Below, one piece after another: positions 33,901-42,531 of a stretch of 64,000 nt of DNA. The notes under the pieces are model-generated. The model was given only the letters and a program-made list of their open reading frames with translations. It was not told where the DNA came from and made no database searches. The position numbers and the translations under genes were made by a program. The stretch's first letter is position 1; each line of letters begins with the position of its first letter. Source of the stretch: Acrocarpospora pleiomorpha (GTDB lineage Bacteria > Actinomycetota > Actinomycetes > Streptosporangiales > Streptosporangiaceae); NCBI RefSeq assembly GCF_009687885.1, contig NZ_BLAF01000007.1, positions 186,001 to 250,000 of the forward strand. The letters are read 5' to 3'.

Positions 33901-36140
33901 CCTCTGCCCCCGATCGTCGGGGTCGAACCCGCGTGCGCGGGCGGTCGATGCCTGCTCGGCCGGCCGGGCACGGGCGCGGTGGTCTCGGACACGTCCCGCC
34001 CGCGCGACGCGTGGCGCAGCAGCATGAGCGGCCGCTCCTCCATCGGCTTCTGCAGCTCGTACGGATCGCGGATCTGGCCGCGCCGCCGCCTCTCCATGAT
34101 GCCGCGGGACCGGATCGCCGAGACGATGACCAGCAGGAGGACGCACGCCCAGATCACGTTCATGGGTTTGACGTAGCGCTTGGCCTTGACCCAGAACGTC
34201 GAGGTGTCCTTCCAGCCGTCCTCGTCGTTGTTGTGCTTGTTCAGCTTGCCGGAGGAGCGGGCGATGCTGATCGCGCTGGTGCCGGAGCCGATGATGGTGT
34301 TGCGGGTGATCTCGGACCCGTTCGCCTGGCCGACCAGGGTGACCCCGTGCGCCTTCGGATCCGTGATCGTCGTGATCTTGTTTCCGACGATGGTGCCGTC
34401 GGAGTCGCGCAGGTAGATGCCGGTGGTCGTGCCCTTGATGGTGTTGCCCGCCACGTGCGCGTCGGTCGCGCCGTCGCGCAGGGCGATCGCCTGGCGGCGC
34501 TGGTTGGTCAGCTTGTTGCCGGAGATCTGCACGCCGCTGGCGCCCTCGCGGACCACGATGCCCATGTCGCCGCCGATGATCTCGCTGGTCTGCACGGCCA
34601 GCCGGCTGCCGCCGAGCACCTCGACGCCGTAGCGGCCGTTGTCGCGGGCGATGCTGTTGTTGATGGAGCTGTCGCCGTACACGGCCAGGGACTCGCCGCT
34701 CGCGGACGGGCCCTGCGCGAGGGCGCGGCCGTTGACGGTGAAGCCGTTGCGGCCGTTGCCCTGGGCCAGGCAGTCGGTGACCCTGACCTTCTCGGTGGCC
34801 CGCGACAGCACGAAGCCGTCGCCGCCGCTGCCGATCACATCGGTGTTCTCGATGGTGGCGTTCTTGGCGAACCGGTGCATGAACACGCCGTGCACCAGGC
34901 TGTTGACGATCTTGTTGTCGATGATCTGCGTCTGGTTGGAGCCGGACACGAACAGCCCGTACGCGTCGCCGGTGATCACGCTGTTCTTGATCGCCCCGGA
35001 CACCAGCTCGTCGGCGAGCACGTGGGAGGCGGTGCCGGGGCCGACCGGGATGGTCTCCACGTCGCCGAAGTTGCCGCCGCCCTTGTCGGGGTTGTTGTTG
35101 GCGGCCAGGCGTTTGGCCTTGTCCTGGTGGCGCTGCGTCTTGGTCCTGTGCCGGTAGGCGCTGGCCGGCCGCTCGGTGCCGGTGAGCGCGATGCCCCCGG
35201 TGCGGCCGCTCCAGAACCCGAGGTCCGAGACCTGCGCGTATGTCATCTCGAACTCGCCGCCGACCGCCCGGATGTAGGCGCGCCCGTCGACTGTGGAACG
35301 GTCCGGTTGTTGCGTACGGACATCCCAGCTCGTGATCCGCACCGGATTTTTGGCGGTGCCCTTGATCTCGATGCTGCCGCCGAACGCGATGATCGAGCTG
35401 AACGAGCCGGGCAGGCTGCCCATCCGCAGCGTCAGCGGACCGCGCAGTTGCAGGCGGGCGCCGTCGGCCACGAAGACGTGGATGCCGAGCAGGACGGAGC
35501 CGTCCTTCATCCGGCGGACGTACTTGCCCTTTTCGACGGCCGCCAGGTCCTTGAGCGTGTACGGGGCCGTGGTGTTGCGCGCGGGCAGCACCAGCGTCCG
35601 GCCGTGCGACGAGACGAAGACCTGGGGTTGCTTGCGACTGGCGGCCTCGATGCCACCGGTCTGCAGCAGGGCGGTGAGCGCGGCCCGGGTCTGGACCAGT
35701 CGCTGGTCCTCCATGTCCACCAGGGCGGCCTGCGACTCCGCGTCCTCCGGGGAGACCATGAGGCTCGGGTCGACGAGATCCGCAGACCCGGCGGACTCGG
35801 GGGACGAGGTCGGCTCGGGGGACAAAATGGGCACTGCGGGTGAGATGGACTTGGCCGACCGGCTCGGCTTGACCGACGGGGTGGACGTGCCCGACCGGCT
35901 CGGCTTGACCGACGGGGTGGACGTGGCCGACGGGCTCGGCTTGACCGACGGGGTGGACGTGGCCGACGGGCTCGGCTTGACCGACGGGCTCGGCTCGGCC
36001 GACGGGGTGGATCCGGCGAACGGGGTGGGTCCGGCGGGCTCGACGGGGGTGCCGGGCGAGGCGGCGGCTGGCGCCGCGCTCAGGCCCAACACCAGCCCCA
36101 TGATCGAGATCGCGACGTGCCAAGCGGCGGTACGCCTCAT
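33897..36140 (-). CDS. Right-handed beta-helix surface protein with Pro/Ser repeat linker
   Basis: A 747-residue protein. The signal peptide is residues 1-27 (ISIMGLVLGLSAAPAAA). Next comes a low-complexity linker of 12-residue repeats (SATSTPSVKPSP type, about residues 48-95), an N-domain, the parallel beta-helix (about 380-630) and a C-terminal transmembrane helix (VIWACVLLLVIVSAI) followed by a basic cytoplasmic tail with DPYELQKPMEERP, nearly the same as in its paralogue. The shared tail suggests a common intracellular partner, perhaps the glycosyltransferase encoded just upstream. The function resembles that of alginate epimerase or lyase-fold proteins of exopolysaccharide machines, by inference. 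Confidence 0.82.
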   Translation of the reverse strand: MRRTAAWHVAISIMGLVLGLSAAPAAASPGTPVEPAGPTPFAGSTPSAEPSPSVKPSPSATSTPSVKPSPSATSTPSVKPSRSGTSTPSVKPSRSAKSISPAVPILSPEPTSSPESAGSADLVDPSLMVSPEDAESQAALVDMEDQRLVQTRAALTALLQTGGIEAASRKQPQVFVSSHGRTLVLPARNTTAPYTLKDLAAVEKGKYVRRMKDGSVLLGIHVFVADGARLQLRGPLTLRMGSLPGSFSSIIAFGGSIEIKGTAKNPVRITSWDVRTQQPDRSTVDGRAYIRAVGGEFEMTYAQVSDLGFWSGRTGGIALTGTERPASAYRHRTKTQRHQDKAKRLAANNNPDKGGGNFGDVETIPVGPGTASHVLADELVSGAIKNSVITGDAYGLFVSGSNQTQIIDNKIVNSLVHGVFMHRFAKNATIENTDVIGSGGDGFVLSRATEKVRVTDCLAQGNGRNGFTVNGRALAQGPSASGESLAVYGDSSINNSIARDNGRYGVEVLGGSRLAVQTSEIIGGDMGIVVREGASGVQISGNKLTNQRRQAIALRDGATDAHVAGNTIKGTTTGIYLRDSDGTIVGNKITTITDPKAHGVTLVGQANGSEITRNTIIGSGTSAISIARSSGKLNKHNNDEDGWKDTSTFWVKAKRYVKPMNVIWACVLLLVIVSAIRSRGIMERRRRGQIRDPYELQKPMEERPLMLLRHASRGRDVSETTAPVPGRPSRHRPPAHAGSTPTIGGRG
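35854..35997. repeat. 36-bp tandem repeat, four copies, encoding a Pro/Ser linker
   Basis: Units start at 35854, 35890, 35926 and 35962 and differ by a few bases. They encode 12-residue linker repeats inside the beta-helix protein gene. Copy number is likely to vary between strains. Confidence 0.85.
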
Positions 36141-36141
36141 C

Positions 36142-37404
36142 TCAGACCATTCCCTTGAGTGTGGCGGCGCTCTGGCCGGCTCCGCCCACCTGGTCGGACG
36201 TGCGGGTCAGCCAGCCCTGCTTGTTCATCGTCAGGAACGCCCACAGCTTGATCGGCAGGGCGATCATGATGACCACCAGGCAGAGCAGCGGCAGCAGCAG
36301 GATCTCCGCGGGGTGGCGGCGCAGGTGTGACCAGCCGCGTACGCCCCGGCCCAGCAGCAGCCAGCCGACGGCGAGCCCGATGCCCCAGGGGGTGAGTTCC
36401 AGCCTGCTGAAGAACAGGTAGGCGAGCGTGACGCCCATGGTCACCGGGGTGAGCAGGATCTGCAGCACGGTGACCTTGGTGACCAGCGGGGTCTTCCACA
36501 GCCACCCCTTCCACAGCGCGGTCAGGTAGCAGCGGTAGGAGTTGCGGCTCCACCGGACGCGCTGCTTGACGAAGGCGCGGAAGGAGGAGGGGAACATCGA
36601 GATGGCCCGGGCCGAGGACTGGTGCACGGTCTTGTATCCGGAGGCGAGGACCAGCCAGGTCAGGCGGCCGTCGTCGCCGGCGATGCACCGGCGGCCGAGG
36701 AAGAACTCGTTCTCCAGGTTGTGGACCACCGGGAGGATGGCCGAGCGCCGGTAGGCGGCGGTCCGGCCGGACAGGCAGGCCACCCCGCCCCGGCTGCCCA
36801 TCGCGGGCACGTAGTCGTAGTAGCGCAGGTTGACCAGCCAGTCGGCGATACGCCGCCAGACGCTGCTGGTGCGCTGGTAGACGTTCTGCTGGGTGCCGAC
36901 GCCGCCGACCGAGGGGTCCTCGAACGGCATCTGGACGGCGGCCAGCAGGCCCTGCTGCCACCAGGTGTCGGAGTCGGCGAAGACCACGACCTCGCCGCGG
37001 GCCGCCCGGATGCCCACGCCCAGCGCGGAGCGTTTGCCGGAGTGCTCGTAGATGAGGACCTTCAGCCGGGGGTCCACCACTTCGTGCAGTTTCGTGTGGC
37101 ATTCGGTGTCGCCGACGTCCACCACGATGATCACTTCGTACGGGTCCTGGGCCAGCCAGCTGGCCAGGCAGCGGACCAGGATCTCGGCGTCCTCCCGGTA
37201 GGACGGGACGACGACGGACACCGTGGTCCGGTAGCTGTTCACGACCGGTTTGGCCAGCCGGGACAGCACCACCCGGTAGAGCCACAACCCCCAGACGAGG
37301 AGACCTGCCAGTCCTAGGGGGATCAGGTCGCGCCAGGTGCCGTTGGCACTGGAGCGAACGAACCATTCATAGGCAGCATCAAACCAGTTTGCATCAGACG
37401 CCAC
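36142..37404 (-). CDS. Family 2 processive beta-glycosyltransferase (exopolysaccharide synthase)
   Basis: A 420-residue membrane synthase of the hyaluronan/cellulose/chitin/Alg8 type. There is one N-terminal helix (about 28-47), then the GT-A core: VVVPSYRED, VVDVGDTE, the DxD motif in VVFADSDTWW, the acceptor-site GDDGRLT and the product-binding KQRVRW (a Q-x-x-R-W motif). C-terminal transmembrane helices follow. I chose GTG at 37404 because AGGAGG lies five bases upstream; GTG at 37467 has no ribosome site. It heads the operon with three beta-helix proteins and a sugar dehydrogenase, so it likely polymerises a uronic-acid-containing glycan. Confidence 0.88.
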   Translation of the reverse strand: MASDANWFDAAYEWFVRSSANGTWRDLIPLGLAGLLVWGLWLYRVVLSRLAKPVVNSYRTTVSVVVPSYREDAEILVRCLASWLAQDPYEVIIVVDVGDTECHTKLHEVVDPRLKVLIYEHSGKRSALGVGIRAARGEVVVFADSDTWWQQGLLAAVQMPFEDPSVGGVGTQQNVYQRTSSVWRRIADWLVNLRYYDYVPAMGSRGGVACLSGRTAAYRRSAILPVVHNLENEFFLGRRCIAGDDGRLTWLVLASGYKTVHQSSARAISMFPSSFRAFVKQRVRWSRNSYRCYLTALWKGWLWKTPLVTKVTVLQILLTPVTMGVTLAYLFFSRLELTPWGIGLAVGWLLLGRGVRGWSHLRRHPAEILLLPLLCLVVIMIALPIKLWAFLTMNKQGWLTRTSDQVGGAGQSAATLKGMV

Positions 37405-37887
37405 GTGATCCTCCTGGGCGATTTGCCCCCATATGCCCAGTTTGACCTGGACAAAGTAGCCCTTCACAGACGTAGAGAACCTATGGGTCGGCGCACCACA
37501 AAGTGGCGGGAACGGTGCAATTGTTATAAGCCTGAATAAATTTGCACCGGGGGCGGGTGAGATCGATGAGGCGACTGATACGGATCATCGTGATTTGTGT
37601 GACCTGGGTTACGTTTGGTAGTTAATAAGAAACCTCCTTTATAACAAGAGATCCTTACTCAGAGAATGGGATCATGGTCAAAGGCGTCCGGCATCCTGCC
37701 GCGGCCCATGTTCTGCGGCAGCCCGATTATGAGAACCATATTGGGATCACCGGCCCGAAATGGTAACTATTCCGACTCAATGATTTAGCAGGAAATTTCG
37801 CGACATAGGTGTCGGCTGACTCGCGCGAATGCTATGGCCTCGACACGAACGACCCGATTGGGAAGATCGGTGCCACAATGGAGGGCG
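37405..37887. promoter_or_regulatory. Long AT-rich divergent regulatory region
   Basis: About 480 bases without a gene, clearly more AT-rich than its surroundings, between the exopolysaccharide operon and the ADP-ribosylglycohydrolase gene. It holds a 7-base inverted repeat with a 21-base spacer (37514-37520, 37542-37548), a Crp-like palindrome TGTGA-n6-TTACG (37598-37613) and AT-rich blocks around 37620-37650. It probably contains the synthase promoter and a long leader. I cannot match it to a known riboswitch. Confidence 0.5.
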
Positions 37888-38784
37888 ATGCTGACCGAAT
37901 CCCGATCACGCGCGACCGCCTCCCTGCACGGCCTGGCCCTCGGCGACGCTCTCGGCTCCCAGTTCTACGTCCCCGCCAACCGCCAAGCCCTCACCGACCG
38001 CTCCCTGCCACCGGGACCCTGGCAGTGGACCGACGACACCGAGATGGCCTGCTCCATCCACCGCGTCCTCACCGACCACGGCACCATCGACCAGGACGAA
38101 CTCGCCGCGAGCTTCGCCGCGCGCCACGATTTCGACCGCGGGTACGGCCCCGCCACCAACCGCATGCTGCGCCTGGTCCGCGAAGGCGGCGACTGGCGAA
38201 CCCTGGCCACCGGCCTGTTCGACGGCAGCGGCTCGTGGGGCAACGGCGCCGCCATGCGGGTGGCGCCGCTCGGCGCGTGGTTCGCCGGCGACCCGGCGCG
38301 AGCCGTACGGGAGGCGAAGGCGTCGGCCCAGGTCACCCACACCCATCCGGAAGCCGTCGCGGGCGCCGTCGCCATCGCCGTGGCCGCCGCCACCGCCGCG
38401 GCCCACGCCGACCTCACCCCCGGCCGCTTCCTCGACCAGGTCCTCCACCACACCCCGCCCAGCCAGGTCCGCGACGGAATCTCCGAAGCCCGCCGCCTGC
38501 TCCCCCTCACCGACCCCATCCTGGCCGCCCACACCCTCGGCAACGGACGCGCCGTCTCCGCCCAGGACACCGTCCCCTTCACTTTGTGGTCCGCCGCCCG
38601 CCACCTCGACAACTACGAACAGGCCTTCTGGACCACCGCCACCGCCGGCGGCGACATCGACACCACCTGCGCCATCGTCGGCGGCATCATCGCCACCCGA
38701 TCCCCCCTCCCACGGGATTGGCCGTCCTCCCGCGAACCCCTGCCCGCCTGGGCCGACGTCCGAGAACAGCCCGGCCGTCGTTAA
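37888..38784 (+). CDS. ADP-ribosylglycohydrolase (DraG-like)
   Basis: A 298-residue ADP-ribosyl hydrolase that would remove ADP-ribose from proteins or small molecules. Di-metal site motifs are present: WTDDTEMAC near residue 50 and GGDIDTTCAIVGG near residue 262. LHGLALGDALGSQF is the family's N-terminal signature. The ATG at 37888 follows GGAGGG at short spacing; an upstream in-frame ATG at 37834 is less likely. A DUF4291 gene follows after 42 bases. Confidence 0.88.
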   Translation: MLTESRSRATASLHGLALGDALGSQFYVPANRQALTDRSLPPGPWQWTDDTEMACSIHRVLTDHGTIDQDELAASFAARHDFDRGYGPATNRMLRLVREGGDWRTLATGLFDGSGSWGNGAAMRVAPLGAWFAGDPARAVREAKASAQVTHTHPEAVAGAVAIAVAAATAAAHADLTPGRFLDQVLHHTPPSQVRDGISEARRLLPLTDPILAAHTLGNGRAVSAQDTVPFTLWSAARHLDNYEQAFWTTATAGGDIDTTCAIVGGIIATRSPLPRDWPSSREPLPAWADVREQPGRR

Positions 38785-38826
38785 TCCCGTTGCCGGTCGC
38801 GAGTCCGGGTCGTCACGCTGGGGCGC

Positions 38827-39393
38827 ATGAACATGCCCTATCGGCAGATCCGGGCCGTCTACACCGAGGAGGCGGTCACGGTCTACCAGGCCTACGACCC
38901 GGCCATCGCCACTCCGGCGGTCGCCGCCCAGCGGTTCGTCGCGCCGTTCAAACGGGATCGGATGACCTGGATCAAACCCTCGTTTCTGTGGATGATGTAT
39001 CGCTGCGGGTACGCCACCAAGCCCGGTCAGACTCGGGTTCTGGCCATCGAGTTGTCCCGCGACGGCTTCGAATGGGCGCTCGCGCATTCCTGCCTCAGCC
39101 ACGACGCGCGGCACAAGAGTGCCTATCCCGTACGTGTCCAGTGGGATCCCGAACGTGACGCGCGCCTGCACGCCCTGCCGTACCGATCCATCCAGATCGG
39201 GCTGTCCGGCCAGGCCGTCGACCGCTACCTCGAGGGCACGCTGACGATCACCGACGTCACCCAGCGAGCCCACGACATCCGCCAGGCGCTCCGCGACGGC
39301 GCGGACATCATCCCGCTCCTTCCGGCCGAACGTCCCTATCCGCTCTCCGACGACCTGAAGACGGTCATCGGTGCCACCGTGTCCGAGGCATGA
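38827..39393 (+). CDS. DUF4291 family protein
   Basis: A 188-residue protein of the DUF4291 family. Conserved features: YRQIRAVYTEEAVTVYQAY near the start, RMTWIKPSFLWMMYRCG in the centre and YRSIQIGLSG later. The arrangement of conserved Arg, Tyr and Trp residues suggests an enzyme, but activity is unknown to me. Its placement next to an ADP-ribosylglycohydrolase could mean linked ADP-ribose chemistry (inference). It overlaps the next gene by four bases. Confidence 0.82.
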   Translation: MNMPYRQIRAVYTEEAVTVYQAYDPAIATPAVAAQRFVAPFKRDRMTWIKPSFLWMMYRCGYATKPGQTRVLAIELSRDGFEWALAHSCLSHDARHKSAYPVRVQWDPERDARLHALPYRSIQIGLSGQAVDRYLEGTLTITDVTQRAHDIRQALRDGADIIPLLPAERPYPLSDDLKTVIGATVSEA

Positions 39394-39887
39394 TGCTGAT
39401 CGTGCAGCGGATCGTGATCCGGTGGACCAAGCAGGGGCGCGGCGCGGACGAAGCGGCCAAACGGCGAGAAGTACCCACCGCCTTCTCGCTCCCACCGCCG
39501 CCGGATGCCCAGCTGACCTGCCACAACATCCTCGCCGACCAGTGGACCGGCTACGAGCCGGCCGGCGTTCTCGACGGCTTGGGTCTTCCCGCCCAGCTCA
39601 ACGGCCTGCGTTTCGAACAGGCCGGACCGGACATGCGCGTAGTGCGCGCTCCCGTGTGGGCCGCCTACCCGACCAACCGCCACCACGGACAGGTCTTCCT
39701 GCTCCCCCCAGGCTCGCGAGCTCGCTACCAGGCCAACTTCCGTTTCAGCGGCTCCAGCACCGAGTGGTACTACGAACAGTGGACGATCAACATCGCCTTC
39801 GCCCCGTTCAGTCACGACCTGTTCCTCGACGAACGGTTCGACTTCACCAAGGACGAGCGCGTCTCCTTGTACGGCGGACCGCGGTAG
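39390..39887 (+). CDS. Hypothetical protein, coupled to DUF4291 gene
   Basis: A 165-residue protein with no family I recognise. It starts MMLIVQRIVIRWTKQGRG and has a Trp/Tyr-rich C-terminal half (SSTEWYYEQWTINIAF). No signal peptide or clear transmembrane helix is visible. The ATG at 39390 overlaps the DUF4291 stop (ATGA), so it is translated with it. The gap to the convergent gene (39888-39999) shows no clear terminator. Confidence 0.65.
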   Translation: MMLIVQRIVIRWTKQGRGADEAAKRREVPTAFSLPPPPDAQLTCHNILADQWTGYEPAGVLDGLGLPAQLNGLRFEQAGPDMRVVRAPVWAAYPTNRHHGQVFLLPPGSRARYQANFRFSGSSTEWYYEQWTINIAFAPFSHDLFLDERFDFTKDERVSLYGGPR

Positions 39888-39999
39888 ACGATCTGTCCTT
39901 CACGGCCTGCTCCAGGACGAGGAGGCGGTGAGCGGGATCGCTGGCGATCAGAGCGGGGGCGACCGGGGGTGGGCGCGGGCGACCGCGAGCCGGGCGTCG

Positions 40000-40779
40000 T
40001 CATGGCTGGGACGGGACGCCGATCGCGTCAGTCCATGCGAGGATCGCCTCGTCGTAGCCCGTGAAGTTTCTGCGCTGGATGACTCCGGCAGGGTCGATGT
40101 GACGTGACTCGGAGAGGCCGAACTGGCCCAGCAGGTCCAGCACGAGTGGTCGCGCCGCGCTCGCGAGGTCGGGTGACAGGCATGTTGCGAGGTCGACGGC
40201 GTGTTGACGGGGCTCGACGCCGGCTATCCGCTGGGTGCCCGCGGGACCGTAGGCCTGGTTGTTGTGGTTCCATACCTCGATCGGCGCGGCGGTCGGCGAG
40301 GTGATGGTCAGTTCGACCACGGCGTCGCCGAGGACCGTGGCGTGATCGGCATAGGCCGCGGTGAGGCGCAGCATCGCGATGGTGATCCATGCGATGGCGC
40401 CCTCACCGATTGCCCAGACTGGCCTGCCGTCGGCGGGGCTGTCGCGGAGCGCCCCCACCTGGAGCGCGCCGAGCGCGGATCCGGCCGCGTTGAGCTCACA
40501 GTAGTAGCCCGTCGCCGACTGGCCCGGCGAGCGCCGTTGCGCGAAAGTGAGCCTGTCAGCACTGGTCTCCGGCTGATCGGATCCGATACTGATCGGTGCT
40601 GGCCACACCGCGACCTGCTGTCGCACCCATCGTTGTAGTTCGTCGCCGCTCGACACGCTGAACTCGAGCGATGCCGGGCAGACCGGGACCGCACTCGCGA
40701 CCAGCCACGGCGACTTGGCGCTCAGCTGCGCGGTCGCGTTCGTGACGAGCCGCCCGAGACGCTCATGCCGATCGATCAT
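40000..40779 (-). CDS. Hypothetical protein
   Basis: A 259-residue protein, probably cytoplasmic. I do not recognise the family. It has an N-terminal helical stretch (RLGRLVTNATAQLSAKSPWL), a DELQRWVRQQVAVWP segment and a beta-rich middle (VVELTITSPTAAPIEVWNHN). It is transcribed separately from neighbours: convergent with the DUF4291 pair and 86 bases downstream of the crotonase-like gene. Codon use looks native. Confidence 0.6.
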   Translation of the reverse strand: MIDRHERLGRLVTNATAQLSAKSPWLVASAVPVCPASLEFSVSSGDELQRWVRQQVAVWPAPISIGSDQPETSADRLTFAQRRSPGQSATGYYCELNAAGSALGALQVGALRDSPADGRPVWAIGEGAIAWITIAMLRLTAAYADHATVLGDAVVELTITSPTAAPIEVWNHNNQAYGPAGTQRIAGVEPRQHAVDLATCLSPDLASAARPLVLDLLGQFGLSESRHIDPAGVIQRRNFTGYDEAILAWTDAIGVPSQP

Positions 40780-40865
40780 CGTTCGTACTCCGCTTTCATC
40801 GGATGAGCATGGTTCGTCAGGTCGGCCCGGGTCCGGCAGTGCGCACTCGAGCCGACCCGTCGAGG

Positions 40866-41720
40866 TCAGAACAGCTTGCGCGCCTCGGAGTCGGCGAGCA
40901 GCTCCGGGTTGGGGACCCGCGACTTGCTGGCGACGTTGGCGAGCATCTGATGCGCCATGTGGAAGCCGAAGTCCTCGGTCACCGCCTTCTTCCAGTGGCG
41001 CGACAGGATGTTGTGGGCGGCCCAGCGCGTGTAGCGCGGCCGCTTCATGATGAACCGGGCGAGTTCCCAGGCTCGATCGAGGAGCTGCTCACGAGGGAGC
41101 ACGTCGCTGACGATTCCCCATTCGAGGGCCTTGTCGGCGGGGATCGACTTGGCCGCGTAGATGTAGTAAGCGGCGCGCTTGGGGCCCATGAGTGCTTCGA
41201 GCGCCATGCCCTGGCCATCTCCGGGAGGGGAACCCAGCCAGAAGTGCGGGTCCATGAAGTCGGCATCGGGTGCGGCGAACGTGACGTCGCTCATCATCGC
41301 GAACTCGGTGTGCACGCCCGGGCCGTTCACAGCCGCGATCGTCGGGATGTCGATGTTGTTGACGAAGCTCTCGATCAGCTTCCAGCCGTCGGTCATCCGC
41401 TGGTAGATGTGGTCGGGATCCAGGTCGGAGGCGGGTTTGGGATTGAGCCCCTTCGGGTTGCCGGTCATCCACTTGTCGCCGGTGCCCGTGATGATCAGCA
41501 CGTGGTTCCCGGGATCGTTGCCGATCTCCTGCCACACCCGCGTCCACACGTTGTGCGCGGCGTGGGTGTGGGCATACGGTCCGTCGTTCGTGTGCAGGCG
41601 GACTTCGATGATGCCGTCCTCGCGCTTCATCCGGAAGAAGTCCGAGTACCTGGCCGCGTACTCGTCGAACGTGGGCGGGGGAAGGTATCCCTCCCAGTGA
41701 TCAGCCGGATTGAATCCCAT
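40866..41720 (-). CDS. Crotonase-superfamily hydrolase, 6-oxocamphor hydrolase-like
   Basis: A 284-residue crotonase-fold protein. It resembles 6-oxocamphor hydrolase, a beta-diketone hydrolase that cleaves C-C bonds by a retro-Claisen step. Residues corresponding to its catalytic His, His and Asp appear present: IAAVNGPGVHTEFAMMSD, FMDPHFWLG and SPPGDGQG. The CoA-binding features of true enoyl-CoA hydratases are weak. GGAGG lies seven bases before the ATG at 41720. It is divergent from a TetR gene with a clear inverted repeat between them, so it is probably induced by its diketone-like substrate. Confidence 0.75.
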   Translation of the reverse strand: MGFNPADHWEGYLPPPTFDEYAARYSDFFRMKREDGIIEVRLHTNDGPYAHTHAAHNVWTRVWQEIGNDPGNHVLIITGTGDKWMTGNPKGLNPKPASDLDPDHIYQRMTDGWKLIESFVNNIDIPTIAAVNGPGVHTEFAMMSDVTFAAPDADFMDPHFWLGSPPGDGQGMALEALMGPKRAAYYIYAAKSIPADKALEWGIVSDVLPREQLLDRAWELARFIMKRPRYTRWAAHNILSRHWKKAVTEDFGFHMAHQMLANVASKSRVPNPELLADSEARKLF

Positions 41721-41809
41721 GCGACTACCTCCGTGTAGTGGGCTGCCGCCACTTGATCCGTCGCGGCTCAGACGGTGCCAGGGCGAACGCGCCGACCCTC
41801 AGCTGAAAG

Positions 41810-41825
41810 CACACTAGTCAGTGTG
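41810..41825. promoter_or_regulatory. Candidate TetR operator
   Basis: CACACT-AGTC-AGTGTG is a perfect 6-base inverted repeat with a 4-base spacer, about 30 bases upstream of the TetR start and 90 bases upstream of the divergent hydrolase. Position and symmetry fit an autoregulatory TetR site. Confidence 0.65.
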
Positions 41826-41855
41826 GTTTTAAGAATGTAGCGATACGCTCGGAGC

Positions 41856-42491
41856 ATGTCGAGGGCTATCGCGGCGGTTCAGACTCCCGGGCGCCGGCTG
41901 CGGTCCGAGGGCAAGAAGGCCGCGATCTTGGATGCGGCGGAGGCGCTGTTCATCGCCGAGGGCTACGAGCGGGCGAGCGTCGACGCCATCGCGGCCCGGG
42001 CGCAGGTCTCCAAACGCACCGTCTACGACCACTTCGGCGAGAAGGGGACGATCTTCCTGCGGGTGCTCGAGCGCGTGAACGACGCGCTGGTGGGCGCCGT
42101 TCGCGCCGCGATCGACCAGGAGCTGACGCCGGGCCGTGACCTGAGCGAGGCGTTGACGGCGTTCGGGCAACGAGTGGTCACGCAGACCTTTCCGTCCTCC
42201 GACTATGCGACCTTCCGGCGGCTGACCTCGCAGCGGTCGTCGATACCTCAGCTGGCCGAGGCCGCGCGCGACCGCCCCGAGCGGATGCTCGAGGAACGCT
42301 TCGCCGTCCTGGCCGCGAACGGCGAGATCCGCGCCGCGGACCCCCGCGTCGCCGCGCGGCACTTCACCGCTCTGACGATCAGCCTCGCGCTGGACGCCAT
42401 CGAGGACAGGCAAGACGCCGGGGCGGAGGAACCGGAGATCCTGGCGATCATCACCGACGGAGTCGACGCGTTCCTGCGCGCCTATCGCTGA
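41856..42491 (+). CDS. TetR/AcrR family regulator
   Basis: A 211-residue regulator. The HTH domain spans about residues 20-65 (SVDAIAARAQVSKRTVYDHF). The C-terminal domain is of the AefR-like type often seen with hydrolase or efflux genes (TFRRLTSQRSSIPQLAEA). It is divergent from the 6-oxocamphor-hydrolase-like gene, its probable target. Confidence 0.9.
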   Translation: MSRAIAAVQTPGRRLRSEGKKAAILDAAEALFIAEGYERASVDAIAARAQVSKRTVYDHFGEKGTIFLRVLERVNDALVGAVRAAIDQELTPGRDLSEALTAFGQRVVTQTFPSSDYATFRRLTSQRSSIPQLAEAARDRPERMLEERFAVLAANGEIRAADPRVAARHFTALTISLALDAIEDRQDAGAEEPEILAIITDGVDAFLRAYR

Positions 42492-42531
42492 CCTCTCACG
42501 GCAGTCTGCGGTTCTTCCGCGTTCCTCAAGT

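Noticed and set aside
35854..35997. 36-bp repeats as a CRISPR array
   Set aside because: There are no spacers; the units are contiguous and encode a protein linker in frame.
31963..36123. A single 1386-codon minus-strand frame spanning two beta-helix genes
   Set aside because: Only its downstream part (from ATG 33900) looks like protein; the upstream part is an out-of-frame reading of the 747-residue gene.
37405..37467. Earlier GTG start (37467) for the GT2 synthase
   Set aside because: No ribosome site is present there, whereas GTG 37404 has a perfect AGGAGG five bases upstream.
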